From Acanthornis magna (Eukaryota; Chordata; Aves; Passeriformes; Acanthizidae), in NCBI GenBank assembly GCA_036785705.1, contig JAWUZG010000159.1:2170001-2234000 (forward strand): a stretch of 64,000 nt of DNA. The letters are read 5' to 3'. Positions within the stretch are counted from its first letter, which is position 1. The number at the start of each line of letters is the position of its first letter. The position numbers and the translations under genes are program-made. Shown in pieces: positions 24,086 to 34,984 of the stretch. The notes under the pieces were generated by a model, which saw only the letters and a list, made by a program, of their open reading frames with translations, was not told where the DNA came from and ran no database searches.

Positions 24086-25290
24086 AGGAACCCATCAAGG
24101 ATAGGCTCAGGGAAGCACTGATTTGAAACCAGTCCCACACTTGCAAGCACAAATAAAACCTTTCTTGTGTTCCTTTGGACTCTGTTCATCCAGGTACACC
24201 TTAAACCCCCATATGCCTCTGCCACCCCTTTTCCAGGCAGCAGCCCCACATGCCCCGAGGACTCTGCACAGTCAGCTCCTGACTGGGCTGCTCCACTCTG
24301 GATCCTTGTATCACTCACCCCCAGTGGTTATTCCAAGGAAAGTGTGCGTCTGGGTACAAATATTTAATGCCTCCTCATCCCAGGTGCAGGCAGCAAAGGT
24401 AAAACCTTCCATCACCCTCCTTTGCTCTTTATCCACTTATGGGGCAAGCCAAAAGATACTCCCACCACCCCCAGCTCCCCTCTGATCCCAGGATATGGCA
24501 TTACAGGGGGACCTTGAGCCTCTGTCCCTCCCAAGCTGGGGCAGAGTTTGCTCCAGCCAAGTCCCTGTTGTCCCCTGCCCATGCACACTCCCGAGGCCGG
24601 GCTGTCCACGGCAGCAGTGGAAGGACACATGGAAAAGCAGCGCTGGGAGCAATGCCAAAGCTCCAGGCTGGTGCAGGCAGCCTCCCCAGGGCAGCGCGAG
24701 TGGGGCTGTGGGAGCACTAACACATCTGTGGCACTGTTAGCAGGAGAAGATGTGCTGTGGGTGAAAGGCAACCTGCAGAAGTTTAAAATTCCTCCTGACA
24801 AGCCTATTTTGCCTGTTTGCAGGTGACCAGTGGGACTGAGCCAATGGTAATGTTGGAATTTATAAAGTTAATAAAGTTTATGCAACACTCCCCACGCCTG
24901 GGCAGTGTCCGTGCTGTGCAGAACAGCAGAAACAAGTCTGGCTGTTAATTGAGCAAGTCTCCAAGCACGAGGGGCCTGGAAAGGGGAGGCAGGAATGTGG
25001 TTTAGGGGTGGGATGAAGCCTGCTTTGTTCCTGTCCACAGAGCTGCAGCCCTGTCCTGGGAAGGCAGCAGCTCCTGGTTAATGTTCCCAGATGGAAAAAG
25101 CAACAGGTTGTGTTTGGGCATGTGTTTGCAAGAGGAAACCCTCGCCTTACACAAACATTCTGCAGCCTGATCAAACACCCGAGCAGAGAGCCCAGGCCCT
25201 CTCCTGCAGGAAACTAAAGACTGAAGCTGTGTCCAGCAGGTGAGGAGCTCATGGCACACCAAGGAAGGGCAGGGCCATGCCTGCTGCCCC

Positions 25291-25395
25291 ACAGAATCAC
25301 AGAATGGTTTGGGTTGGAAGGGACCTTCAAGATCATCTTGTTCCAGCCCCCTGCCACGGGCAGGGACACCTTCCACTAGAGCAGGCTGCTCAAAT
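25291..25395 (-). repeat. CR1 LINE 3' fragment
   Basis: ACAGAATCACAGAATGGTTT, GGGTTGGAAGGGACCTTCAA and GACACCTTCCACTAGAGCAG are a nearly canonical CR1 3' end in minus orientation. Confidence 0.95.
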
Positions 25396-26589
25396 AGCAG
25401 TTAAGACAGTAAATTTGCAGGTCTGGCTGCCACCAGATGGAGCTCAAAAATAAGCAGGAGGAGAAGGGTGTGCGTGGGGTGATGGGGCTGGAGTGGGGCG
25501 CAGGAGGCCATGGTGGGGTACCTGGAGAAGCCAGTGGGGCTGGCAGGGCACCAGCCCATCGGAGACATGGCCCAAAACCAGCTCCCTCAGCGGGCACAGT
25601 GACCTGTTGGGGATGTGGAGGGGGAATATGGGGACATGATGACACCAGCTGCCCACAGCAGCTTTTCCTTCCTCCTCCTCCTCCTCCTCCTCTGCTGCAT
25701 GAAAAGCCAATCCACGGCCTGGGTTTGCCCTCCAGCACGGTCTGCTGGGTTTTGGCATTTCTCCGAGTCATTACTTGCCTTCTAAAAGTAGATAAACTGG
25801 GCGGGGGGGGCAAGTTTTCCCATCTGCTCCCAAGATTTCAGCCTGAGCTGGGCACTGCAGCCCCCCCAAAAAACTGGAACAGGCTTTTCCTTAAGTCCAT
25901 TCCACAAAGGCAGGAATGCTGGGGTCCCAGTCCTTCCCAAAGCACTCTGGAGTGGGCATTGCCACTCCTGTTGTTACAGGGCATTGCCAGTCCTGTTGCC
26001 ACAGGTATTCCTGCTCCATTTGCAGCCTGGCATGTGCCCTGTTTGTGGATTCAAGGATTGGAGCCCTGACCCAGTGGCATTTGGAAGCAGCCTCAGGCTG
26101 ATGCGATGTATTTCAGCCACACAGCTCATTTCTATTTTTAAGGTCCCACATCAGCCTTTGAGGGGTGAGGGGGAAGCAAAGCTGCTGGAGGGAAATAAAC
26201 CAAACCAAAACAACCCCCAGCAGCAAGAGGCAGGGAATGTAAAGAAATACTTCTCACCGGAGGCGGTGGGGTGGCACGAGGGCTGCTGCAAGGGACGAGA
26301 GCGAACAGAAAACACTGCTGAGTTTTTAGCAAATATGTGAATTAATCAGCAATCAAAACACCATCAGGGGAGCAGAGGGTGGTGAAGTCAGTCCCTGTGG
26401 AGTTGATGCCATGGGAGGTGGGTGCTTGCCCCTCCGATATCAAGCCCTGCAGGAAGAAGGGGATTGCTTAGGGAGGGGTGTAGTTTATGGGGAGCCCCTT
26501 TCCTTGTCTTGCTTCTACTGCCCAATGTTTCCCTTGCTATCCTACAACAGCAGCAGCAGGAGGACACAAGACACAGGAAATCAGCTGAA

Positions 26590-26895
26590 ATCATAGAATC
26601 ATTTGGGTTGGAAAAGCCCTCTAAGATCATGGAGTCCAACCATCCCCTTAGCACTGCCAAGCCCTCCACTAACCCATGTCCCCAAGCACCACATCCACAG
26701 GTCTGCTAAATCCTTCCAGGGATGGTGACTCCACTGCCCTGGAACAGCCTGTTCGCATGCTTGGTAACCCTTTCGATGTGGAAATTTGTCCTGATATCCA
26801 AACTAAACCTCTCCTGGCACAATCTGAGCCTGTTCCATAGAATTGTGAAATCAGAGTTTTCTCTCATCACTTGTTACTTGAGAAGAGAGACACCC
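26590..26895 (-). repeat. CR1 LINE 3' fragment (longer copy)
   Basis: ATCATAGAATCATTTGGGTT, GGAAAAGCCCTCTAAGATC, GGATGGTGACTCCACTGCCC and AAACCTCTCCTGGCACAATC cover about 300 bp of a CR1 3' UTR and the end of its reverse-transcriptase ORF, minus orientation. Confidence 0.9.
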
Positions 26896-29067
26896 ACAGC
26901 AGTGAAGATGGAAACAGAACAAAAATAAATGTGCTTGGCTGTCAGATGCTTTTCCAAAATATTTCTGAATGCTATGAAGGGGAAAGAAAGGCCCTAAAAG
27001 CTTTTTAAGCCCAAGCAAAAAAGGCAATGCCAAGGGCTTTTCCCTCAACAATTCCATGAAGCTGCCTGGGAGAATATCATGGGGAATCTGGACTCTCCCT
27101 CTATCTTCACTCCCAGCACAGAAGGAATCTGAGTCTGTGACACTTCACAGATATTCAGAAACACAGCCTTTAATTCAGCAGGGTTTTTCCAGGCAGTTTT
27201 GCTTCACTGGGCAGGGAACCATGGGCGTAAGGGCAGCCACTGATGGGTGCTGCAGTCCCTGCTGTAAATCCAACCCATCTTGGAGCAATGTGGGAATGAG
27301 CTCAACCTCCATCCAGCATCCAGAAACTCAATAGGGGAGTATTTATGTGCTCATGGCATCACAGAGCAGCTCACTGAGAGCAGGATCAGGCTGGGGAATG
27401 TGCCTAGATAAAAGGCAGGGATGTAGGACTGGTGCTTTTGCTCTGCCACTGCCTCCCCGGGGTGCCTGGGGACAGTTGCTGGGTTTGTCCCTCCGTGATC
27501 ACAAAATCAACAAGCAAATACCGTGATATTGACTTTACCTTTGTGTGTCCACACTGTGATCTGCAGGCTCGGGAAAAAATATTTGTCTCTCCAAAATATG
27601 AGGCTTCCGCTGGGAACCAGCAGCAGAGGAGATCCCTGAAGCAGCCTGGGGGTGAGCAGCACCCAAAGGGCTTTGCTGGGGCATGGGAAGACCCTGGACT
27701 GGTGCCACAGCCACACTTCCCAACCAGCCTCGCCTTGTCTTACTCAAAGGGTTTATTTTCCCTTTATTTCTCTGTGTTTTGTGAAGTTTAAAAGCTGCCA
27801 CATGCTTCCTGGGATGTGCGGCCCCCCAAACAACAGCAAAGTCACATCAGATCAGTGGCTGCCGTGGACATGGGGGTCACCTGCAGGGTGCTGGCAGCCC
27901 CTGGGGTCCAAAGGCTGCTGGAATCACCCTGAAGCCATTCCCTTTGGATACAAACCCTTACACAGGGGGAGCAGAGGTCCCAGTGCTGCCCTGGTCCCTC
28001 CAAGGGACAGGGAACACAAACCCTCTGCCCCAAAGACAAGGACCTCTGCCTGGGGAAGCAGAGCCCAGGGAAAAGCTTGCTCAACACTTTCCACTCTCAG
28101 AAACAACAGAGCTGGAGGTGACCCTGGATGCCCCTGGAGAGCAGACAGAAAACAGAGCAGACACTTCCCCCCAGCTGCTCCCTGCCCTTTGTCCTGCCAG
28201 CATGGCACACCAGGAGGGAAGGTCACAGCTCAGGGGTCCCATGGCCTCAGCTGCCATCGGAGCTGCAGCACCTGGGGCACGCAGGGACAGCCCCACACCT
28301 CATGCTGAGGTGAGCAGGAAGCAGAGAAGGAAGATTTGGCACCTTTAAATCAACCTCTGCCAGGATTTTTTTGCCTCCAGCAGGAACAAAGGTGCTCCCT
28401 TCATGCAGGCACCTGCAGGCTCTTGTTTTGCCAGCTATCAGGCTGGTCACAGAGGGATCAAACAGCTAAAATGACTAATTGAAGATAAAAATCAGGCAAA
28501 ACAGCACTTGGGGCAGTGCAGCACATGGGCCAGCTGGGATCCAGAGCTGCCAAACCCAGTGCTGCCCCTGAGCTGCCATCCACACCGGGAGCTCCAGACA
28601 TCCAGACCCACAAAATGCCATGTCCTGAGCAAGCTTTATCCCTCTCCTCGTTATGGAGGGGTCACTGTGCACCCAATTCCTTCCCCCAGCCCCAGCCAAA
28701 CCTGCTCAGGCCCTTGCACTCGCTCCCACCTCTCGAGGTACCAAAGCAGTGCAGGGCAGCTGTGTGTTTGGAGAGCAAAACAAGCTCAGTGCCAGCAGGG
28801 ACAGGCTGCGTAGCCAAGTAAGGAGAGAAGAGGGTGAGGGAAGGCGTTTGCAACACCACCACAGCCCAGCCAGATCCTGCTCACGTGCAAAACACACACG
28901 GCCCAGTGAGTCAGGCCAGCACGTGATTTCTGGCACCACCACATCCTGCTGCTGCGGTCAGGAGCTGCGCTGTGTCCTGCTCCAGCCCCACCAACACCCC
29001 CAGCACCGCTCTGCTCCCCTCTCCACGGATAAAGAACGACCCACAGCGTTTTAAAAGGCTGCTCAAG

Positions 29068-29073
29068 TTTATT
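29068..29073 (-). terminator. PPDPF: PPDPF polyadenylation signal
   Basis: TTTATT on the plus strand reads AATAAA on the minus strand, about 215 bases after the PPDPF stop codon. Confidence 0.75.
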
Positions 29074-29289
29074 CGTTGCCATTGTACGAGTTCAAGGTCA
29101 TAAAAACGTGTTACCAAGTCTGCTTTGAAAGGGCTTAGTTACACCGGGAGAGTAAAAAGGCTGGAGTGAAATCGTCGGGGTTGCTGAACTTTTCCATCAG
29201 AAAGCAGCACCTTTTCCTTGGAGCAGCCAGCTACTCTACAGGGGAGGGGCTGTGCCCGCCGGGGTGGGACGGAGCAGCCGCCGACCCGC

Positions 29290-31062
29290 TCACACTGAGG
29301 GCCCAGAGCTGGACTCGCTGGCGTGGCGCCTCCGTCCTGCGCCCGGGGCTGCCACCAGCGCACAGGCCATGGGTCCTGTGGCCACCCGCAGAGCTCCCAA
29401 GCTGTGACACAGAGCAGGGAGAGAGAGTCAGTGACAATGCCAGCCCCGAAACGTGGCATTGCTGCTCTGTGTTTATTCCTGCAGCAAAGGGGTGGGAGCC
29501 CAGGGCATGGACCCTTGGGTCAGAATGCACCTTGGGGGATGCAGCAGGGATGTCCCCAAGTGCCCTGGGTGCTGTGCTGGTGCTGCCCCATGTCACCTCA
29601 AAGCACTCACCTCTCCTGGGACTCTGACACGGTTGTCATGGCTGGGTGAGTCGTCTTCCCAAAGAAGAAGCTGGCCCACCACTGGCCGGGGTCAGACTTG
29701 GGCAGATCTGGGGAACAGCGTGTGACAGGTCACTGCAATCCGTGTGGCCCCACGGCCACCCCAACCTCATCCCATAGGAGAGACTGGGGCATCTCCAGTA
29801 GGATTTGCCGAGGAGGGACTGGGAGCAGAGGCCCCCTGAGGCAGGACAGGTGGCACTTACCCGGGCCATGGGGGATGACCTCCCCAGAGTACTCTGAGCT
29901 GCAGGAGCTGGTGCTGGATGTGGAGCTCAGGCGCCCTAAGGAAAAACCATGGCCATCAGAACCACTGCTGACCTGTGGTCATGCCACAAGAAGGAAAGCT
30001 CGGCCTTGGTGTGACTGTCCCTGGGTGATAAGGCTCAGTCTCATCACTAACTCGCTCCAGTTCTTGCCCAGGTGCCAGGCCAATAAAAACCACCAGGAAG
30101 GGAATACTGGGGAGATTCCAAGAGCAGGCAGTGGAAAAACACCTGAACACCTCTGTAGGAAAAAACCTTCAACCCCAAGGACAAAATTCAGTGGCTTTGA
30201 GAGGCCTCTGCAGATGATTTGAGGACAAGAGGATGCAAATTCCTGTGTATAATCCATGCACTTTTAGTACAACGGCTACAAGCCAGCTGCTTGTTTCAGC
30301 TCAAGGGGAATCCTTTAATTCCCTCTGGTTTAAGCAATCCATTAAACCAGAAAGTCTCTCCTGGGTGAGCTACCAGGAGCTACCATTGCCCAGACTGGTT
30401 TTGCAGCTCATTTCTGAAGCAACAGTGCAAGGTGAAGCAGTCAACTCCGGCCCCTACAACCTTAGTAACAAGTAAGGAGATCTGAGCCCCCTCACCAGCT
30501 GGGGGGCCCAAAGGAGGGTCTGGGAGGAGATATGAGCCCCCTCACCAGCTGGGGGGCCCAAAGGAGGGTCTGGGAGGAGATATGAGCCCCCTCACCAGCT
30601 GGGGGGCCCAAAGGAGGGTCTGGGAGGAGATATGAGCCCCCTCACCAGCTGGGGGGCCCAAAGGAGGGTCTGGGAGGAGATATGAGCCCCCTCACCAGCT
30701 GGGGGGCCCAAAGGAGGGTCTGGGAGGAGATCTGAGCCCACTCACCAGCAGTGGGGCCCAAAGGAGGGTCTGGGAGGAGATCTGAGCCCCCTCACCAGCT
30801 GGGAGGCCCAAAGGAGGGTCTGGGCAGCAGCAGGGACACTGCTGGCTGTCCCCTTTTCTCAGCAAAACTCACATGGGGCTGTAGCTGGAAGCCCAGACCA
30901 GAGCTCAGCTCCATTTCTGCTAGAGCCACATCCCCCCACACCTGGCAGAGACCCCCATGTGCTCACCCATCATCCCAAGCCCACCCTGGCCCCCACCCTG
31001 CCCTTACTTCTGCGATAGTTGTGTGTGGCCATGAGCGAGCCGCTGGATGGGATGGATGCCAT
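29290..31062 (-). CDS. PPDPF: PPDPF, pancreatic progenitor cell differentiation and proliferation factor
   Basis: Small factor without a known catalytic domain; the fish homologue (exdpf) controls exocrine pancreas differentiation. Coding exons on the minus strand, in transcript order: 31062-31008, 29935-29861, 29707-29611, 29401-29290. Phases 1, 1 and 2 agree and give 112 aa (human 114). The N-terminus MASIPSSGSLMATHNYRR is nearly identical to human. Then follow a serine-rich run (RLSSTSSTSSCSSEYSG), EVIPHGPG, and the conserved core DPGQWWASFFFGK. The C-terminus (MACALVAAPGAG...SSSGPSV) is poorly conserved. The start codon lies in an exon opening at 31096 after CCCAG; a noncoding exon 1 probably sits at about 31935-32038. 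Its orientation opposite to SRMS and EEF1A2 is the same as in human. The intron between the first two coding exons holds a 50-bp tandem repeat. Confidence 0.95.
30477..30825. repeat. 50-bp tandem repeat, seven copies (PPDPF intron)
   Basis: Seven head-to-tail copies of a 50-bp unit (GAGATATGAGCCCCCTCACC, AGCTGGGGGGCCCAAAGGAG, GGTCTGGGAG). The middle copies are nearly identical and the last two diverge, which suggests recent expansion. There are no spacers, so it is a minisatellite. Confidence 0.96.
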
Positions 31063-31818
31063 GGTTCCTGATCTTGGTTCTTGTGCAGATCTAAACCTGG
31101 GAGCACAGAGGCAGCTGTCAGCACCCACCCTGACCCACCCCTGCACCCCCGAAAGCTGCAGGGGTGTGAATGCAACCGCTGTGACTTCTGGAGAAACGGG
31201 ACATGCAGCCCTGCACTGGGAACGGCGGCTGCTGCTCGCAGAGCTGCACATGGATTAAATCCACAGAGCTCCGAGAGCTACGTGCAAAGCCAAAATAATT
31301 CCCTCACACACAACCGCCTGCCCAGAGCTCAGCCTGGCACAGCCCCGTCCCGACCCCCTCTCCTCCCCGGGCTCTTTTTCTCGCAGGAATCCAGCTCCCC
31401 TCCTTGGATCAACATCTGGAGTTACAAAATCCCGGGCGGATGTTGCATAAGGAGCAAAGAAACCTTCAGCTGGGGCACATACCGAGGGTGTTCCGGCAAG
31501 GAGTTCCAGCCCCAGCCTGTCCCCAGCAGCCTCCCCATCACCCACAGCCGGGACAAACCCGCCCGCCCTTCCCCTTTGCTGTGGTTCTGCTCCAGTTCTG
31601 CACTGGAGAAGTTTTTTCCCTCTTCCGGGGACAAAACACCTTCCTGCCCGCAGCTGCCTCTTCCCACGGCCCGACCCCTTCTCCTCCTCCAAGAAAGCTC
31701 AAAAAAAGGCTCGGGCGGCCGAGCGTGCCAGCTGCCAACATCTGGCGGGCACCGAATCAGCCTTTCCTCAGTGGGGAGAGCGAGGCACGGCGAAGCTCCG
31801 AACCGGCGCGGTCCCCTC

Positions 31819-31861
31819 GCAAAGCAAAGCAAAGCAAAGCAAAGCAAAGCAAAGCAAAGCA
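31819..31861. repeat. (AAAGC)n pentanucleotide array
   Basis: About eight copies of AAAGC, immediately beside a GC-rich GGTCCC/GGTGCC array, just downstream of the presumed PPDPF noncoding exon 1 on the minus strand. Confidence 0.95.
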
Positions 31862-31863
31862 AA

Positions 31864-31920
31864 CCCCCCCGGTCCCGGTCCCGGTCCCGGTGCCGGTGCC
31901 GGTGCCGGTGCCGGTCCGGC
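31864..31920 (-). repeat. (GGTCCC/GGTGCC)n array with G-quadruplex motif on the PPDPF sense strand
   Basis: On the minus strand the array reads GGGACCGGGACCGGGACC followed by a seven-G run: four G-tracts of three or more separated by three-base loops, the standard G-quadruplex pattern. GGTGCC copies continue to about 31917. Confidence 0.85.
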
Positions 31921-31934
31921 GGCGAGCAGCGCAC

Positions 31935-32140
31935 CTGGGCTGTGTGTGTGCGGGCTCCGGCGGGTCCGGCGGGCCGGGCAGGGCAGGGGGTCCGGGGCGG
32001 GGGTCGCTGATCGCTCGCACCGCACGGCCTGAGCCGCGGCGCTCCCGCACCGCCCCCGCGCCGCGATTTTATCCGCTCCGGACACGCCCTCCAGCCCCAT
32101 CCGCCAATGGCAGCAGGGGCGTGGCCGGACACGCCCCTGC
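31935..32140 (-). promoter_or_regulatory. PPDPF: PPDPF CpG-island promoter and probable noncoding exon 1
   Basis: On the minus strand a TATA-like GATAAAAT (about 32066-32073) sits below an ATTGG (inverted CCAAT) at about 32102-32106, inside a strongly CpG-rich stretch (31.7-32.3 kb). Two GGGCGTGTCCGG boxes lie close by. Transcription would start near 32035-32045. A donor CCCAG|GTGCGC at 31935/31934 would end a noncoding exon 1 that splices to 31096. The exon limits are inferred from motifs only. Confidence 0.6.
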
Positions 32141-34814
32141 CATCGGGGAGGGGTCGCGGTTGTCGCCTGACCCCCCCGGGACGCGCCGCGGAACGCCCGA
32201 AAGCCGGAGAGAGGAGATGGAAAATCCTGCCCGACCTTCCCCGTGGAGGTGGTTCAGCTCCACGTCTGAACTGGAGAAGTTTTTTGCTCCTTTCAAGCTA
32301 TTAAAATGAGAGTAAACACGAAAAATAAATAAATAAGGATTCGAGGGATTCAGAACTGGCTGGGCTTTATCAGTTTTGGGAGAGAACGCTTTATTTCTCT
32401 TCCAAATAAAAAGAAAACAGCAAGGTCAAAGTACAACCCACACCACAGTCCAACTGCTCCGTGTCTGGTTACCAGTGCAGCATCCTGCACAGGTGCTGCT
32501 CCATAAATCATGGGTTTTGTGGGATGCGAGTCTGGGACAGCCAGGGCAATGGATTGGAGTACAGGGGAAAAGATCTGTGTAAGATGAACAGAAACTTCGC
32601 AGAAAATTCCTCTCTGTATGGTGTGGAAAGGGGGTTGAGAACAAAACACGCGGAGAGATGCCAGAGCCTTGCTGTATCTCCACAAAGGCGGTTTGGTACT
32701 TGGGATACCTAAAATGCTACTCATTATTTCTCCCCCAAATTCAGTAACACTCCAGAGCAAAGAGCTGCAGCCCAGCATGCTGAACAGTAAAATCTTTCTG
32801 TTTGGGTGCAGCTGTGGGAAAGAACATTTTTGGGGGGTGATGCTTTAACCGTTTGAGGGGTTGGAGGCAGGAGGGAGCCCACATCCCAGCCTGGAGAGGC
32901 TCTGTCACAAACTCCCCGTGCAACAAGGTTCATTCCTCTCCAAGGCTGTGTTTTTTCTTATTAATCTGGAGTTATTCTTTAAGCACCAGGGTGAGAAACC
33001 AGTGCCAGGGGAGGCAGCCAGGGGTTGCTCCAGGACATCAATGTCCCTGCACAGCTCATGAGGCACTAAAAAGGGCTGAACTGCCCGCAGGGGTATGTTT
33101 CTCAGTGGGGTATGACCACCCTAGCATGGGGACACTCCAGGTGAGCCATGTCCCCAGCTGACCCGAGAAGAAGGCCACACTGACCACTGCCACGGCCGCT
33201 GGCATGGACACTGTACACACCCTCCCAGAAAACAGCCGGGACAGCTTTCAGGGAAAGCCTTGGCACCACAAGTCTGTAAATAAATCTATTTTCAAAATTT
33301 ACCCCAGACGTTTAAGAACTTACACAAGCACACGTGTGGTCCAGGTCAGGACCAACTTCCTCTAGCTGTGCCTCAGTTTCCCCCCTGATAATACTGACTC
33401 AGCTCTTTCCAGGGAAGGATTTGGCTAAAGGTTGTGATGGACTTTGAATACACAAATTCCAGCAAGCAGTTTAAGCAGCCACGTGGTTGTTTTCATGCCC
33501 AACATTAGGCTTTGCTTTTGTGCCGCATGATCAGGTTTGATTGCTGGTTTGATTTTGGGGTCCTGACACTCCCAGCCCATTTGCTCCCAGCCCTGCTTGG
33601 CTACACAGCATGGAGAGCTCCAGGGCACAGGCTTGGGAGATTCTTCTGGCCAAGAAGGGAAGGATAGAAAGGCTAAAAATTCAGTGCTTCAGACATGAAA
33701 AGTCACTTTTGTTTTAGTGCAGCCAGTGTTATCTCTCAGGTTCCTCCTCAACTCCCTAGAGACATATTCCTGCATCCTCCATCCCCCTAATAATGTACAG
33801 AGCAATTAGACAGTATTGATATAAAGATGATATTCTATAATGGATTATATTCTCCTCAGCAGGTCCAGGATGGTTGTGTACCCCACTGAGTCTGAGCAGG
33901 CTAATTGCTTTAACTAATGATAGAGCTGTAATGAACAAATCTGTCCCGGTCCCTTTGTGCAATGACACCCCTCACACCCACATTTGGGGCTGCCTTTAAA
34001 GGATCACCTCATAAAGCAGATAATGCCGGGGGAGTGATGCTGCACCCACAGCCATGAGAGGTGAATTGGGGCTCTGCTGCTTCAGGGGGATCAGTCTCCA
34101 GCAAATTGTGCCTTGTTCTGCTTTTCCTCTCAAAATCAATTCCATTTTGTCTCAATGATGCAGCAGGAGCAGCATGGGTAGGACAGAGCAGCCGGGGAGA
34201 TTGATGGAGCAGCCAGTCTGGTTTCCCAGGACAAAGCCTGTTCTAGGTGTTTTGGAAAGAGGAAGATACATTTCATTTATATTGATCAAGGAACAGCAGT
34301 TTTAAAGTGAGCAGATGACAAGATTTGGATAGATTTTTCTCTTTAGTTTTCCTCTCATTAGAGCCTCTGAGCAGGCTGCAACTCTCTCCAGTTTGCTTTT
34401 CAGCAAGGTTTCTGTGTTTTCCTTTTTTTTTTTTTTTTTAATCTGCCTTTTAGCTTCTGGCAACTGGCTTTTGTTATCTGCTGTTTGCGTGGGCCATTGG
34501 GAAAGAGCCTTTTGTGTCATTTTGAACTTGGCAGAAATTTCTGGAAGCCGGCAAAAGCGCCGGGGCTGAAGGAGCTGCTGCCTCTGGACTCTGTGAGCAC
34601 TCCTGGGCCAGCACTGATGGGTGTTTGCTAATGCTGGGGGTGATGGGGTACCCCAAGGGCTTCATGCTGCTACCAGATTCCCTCTAGGGATGTGACATCC
34701 CAGTGGCTTCAGGAATTTGGTCAATAAAACTTTGCCCAGCAGTCCCTTCTCCACCAGAGCATGCAGCAATTTTCTTCCTAGGTAAGAAGGCAGCACTTAG
34801 TCCTGGCACGGCGG

Positions 34815-34984
34815 TAGAATCACGGAATGGTTTGCGTTGGAAAGGACCTTAAAGCTCATTCCAACTCCTGCCATGGGCAGGGACACCTTCCGCTGTCCCA
34901 GATTGCTCCAAGCCCCATCCAACCTGGCCTTGAACATTTCCAGGGATGGGGCAGCCACAGCTTCTCTGGGAAACCTGTGCCAGT
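34815..34984 (-). repeat. CR1 LINE 3' fragment
   Basis: AGAATCACGGAATGGTTTGC, CCTGCCATGGGCAGGGACAC and CAACCTGGCCTTGAACATTT are a CR1 3' end in minus orientation. Confidence 0.94.

Larger units (their letters stand above)
23873..29067. other. Intergenic region between SRMS and PPDPF; no PTK6
   Basis: Human PTK6 occupies this interval. No SH3, SH2 or kinase exon was found in any frame: no [20 protein letters not shown] or PTK6-like SH2 motif. Contents are three CR1 fragments, a (TCC)n run near 25673-25692 and a 27-bp duplication near 25967-26010. An isolated AATAAA at 24870 has no recognisable gene before it; it could be an alternative SRMS end or chance. Confidence 0.65.
31561..32293. repeat. 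Diverged direct duplication of about 65 bp flanking the PPDPF promoter
   Basis: Copies at about 31561-31626 and 32228-32293 share CCTTCCCC, GTGGTTC, TCTG and ACTGGAGAAGTTTTTT, roughly 84% identical by eye. Confidence 0.75.

Noticed and set aside
24776..24880. Possible terminal exon of an extra gene before an isolated AATAAA
   Set aside because: No coding similarity or upstream exon could be found; kept only as a remark in the intergenic entry.
30477..30825. CRISPR-like regular repeats (also at 10551, 16917 and 61200)
   Set aside because: The units are contiguous with no unique spacers and lie in a vertebrate genome; they are minisatellites.
31081..32010. 309-residue plus-strand frame through the PPDPF CpG island
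   Set aside because: Antisense to PPDPF exon 2 and the GC-rich promoter repeats; no conserved motif.
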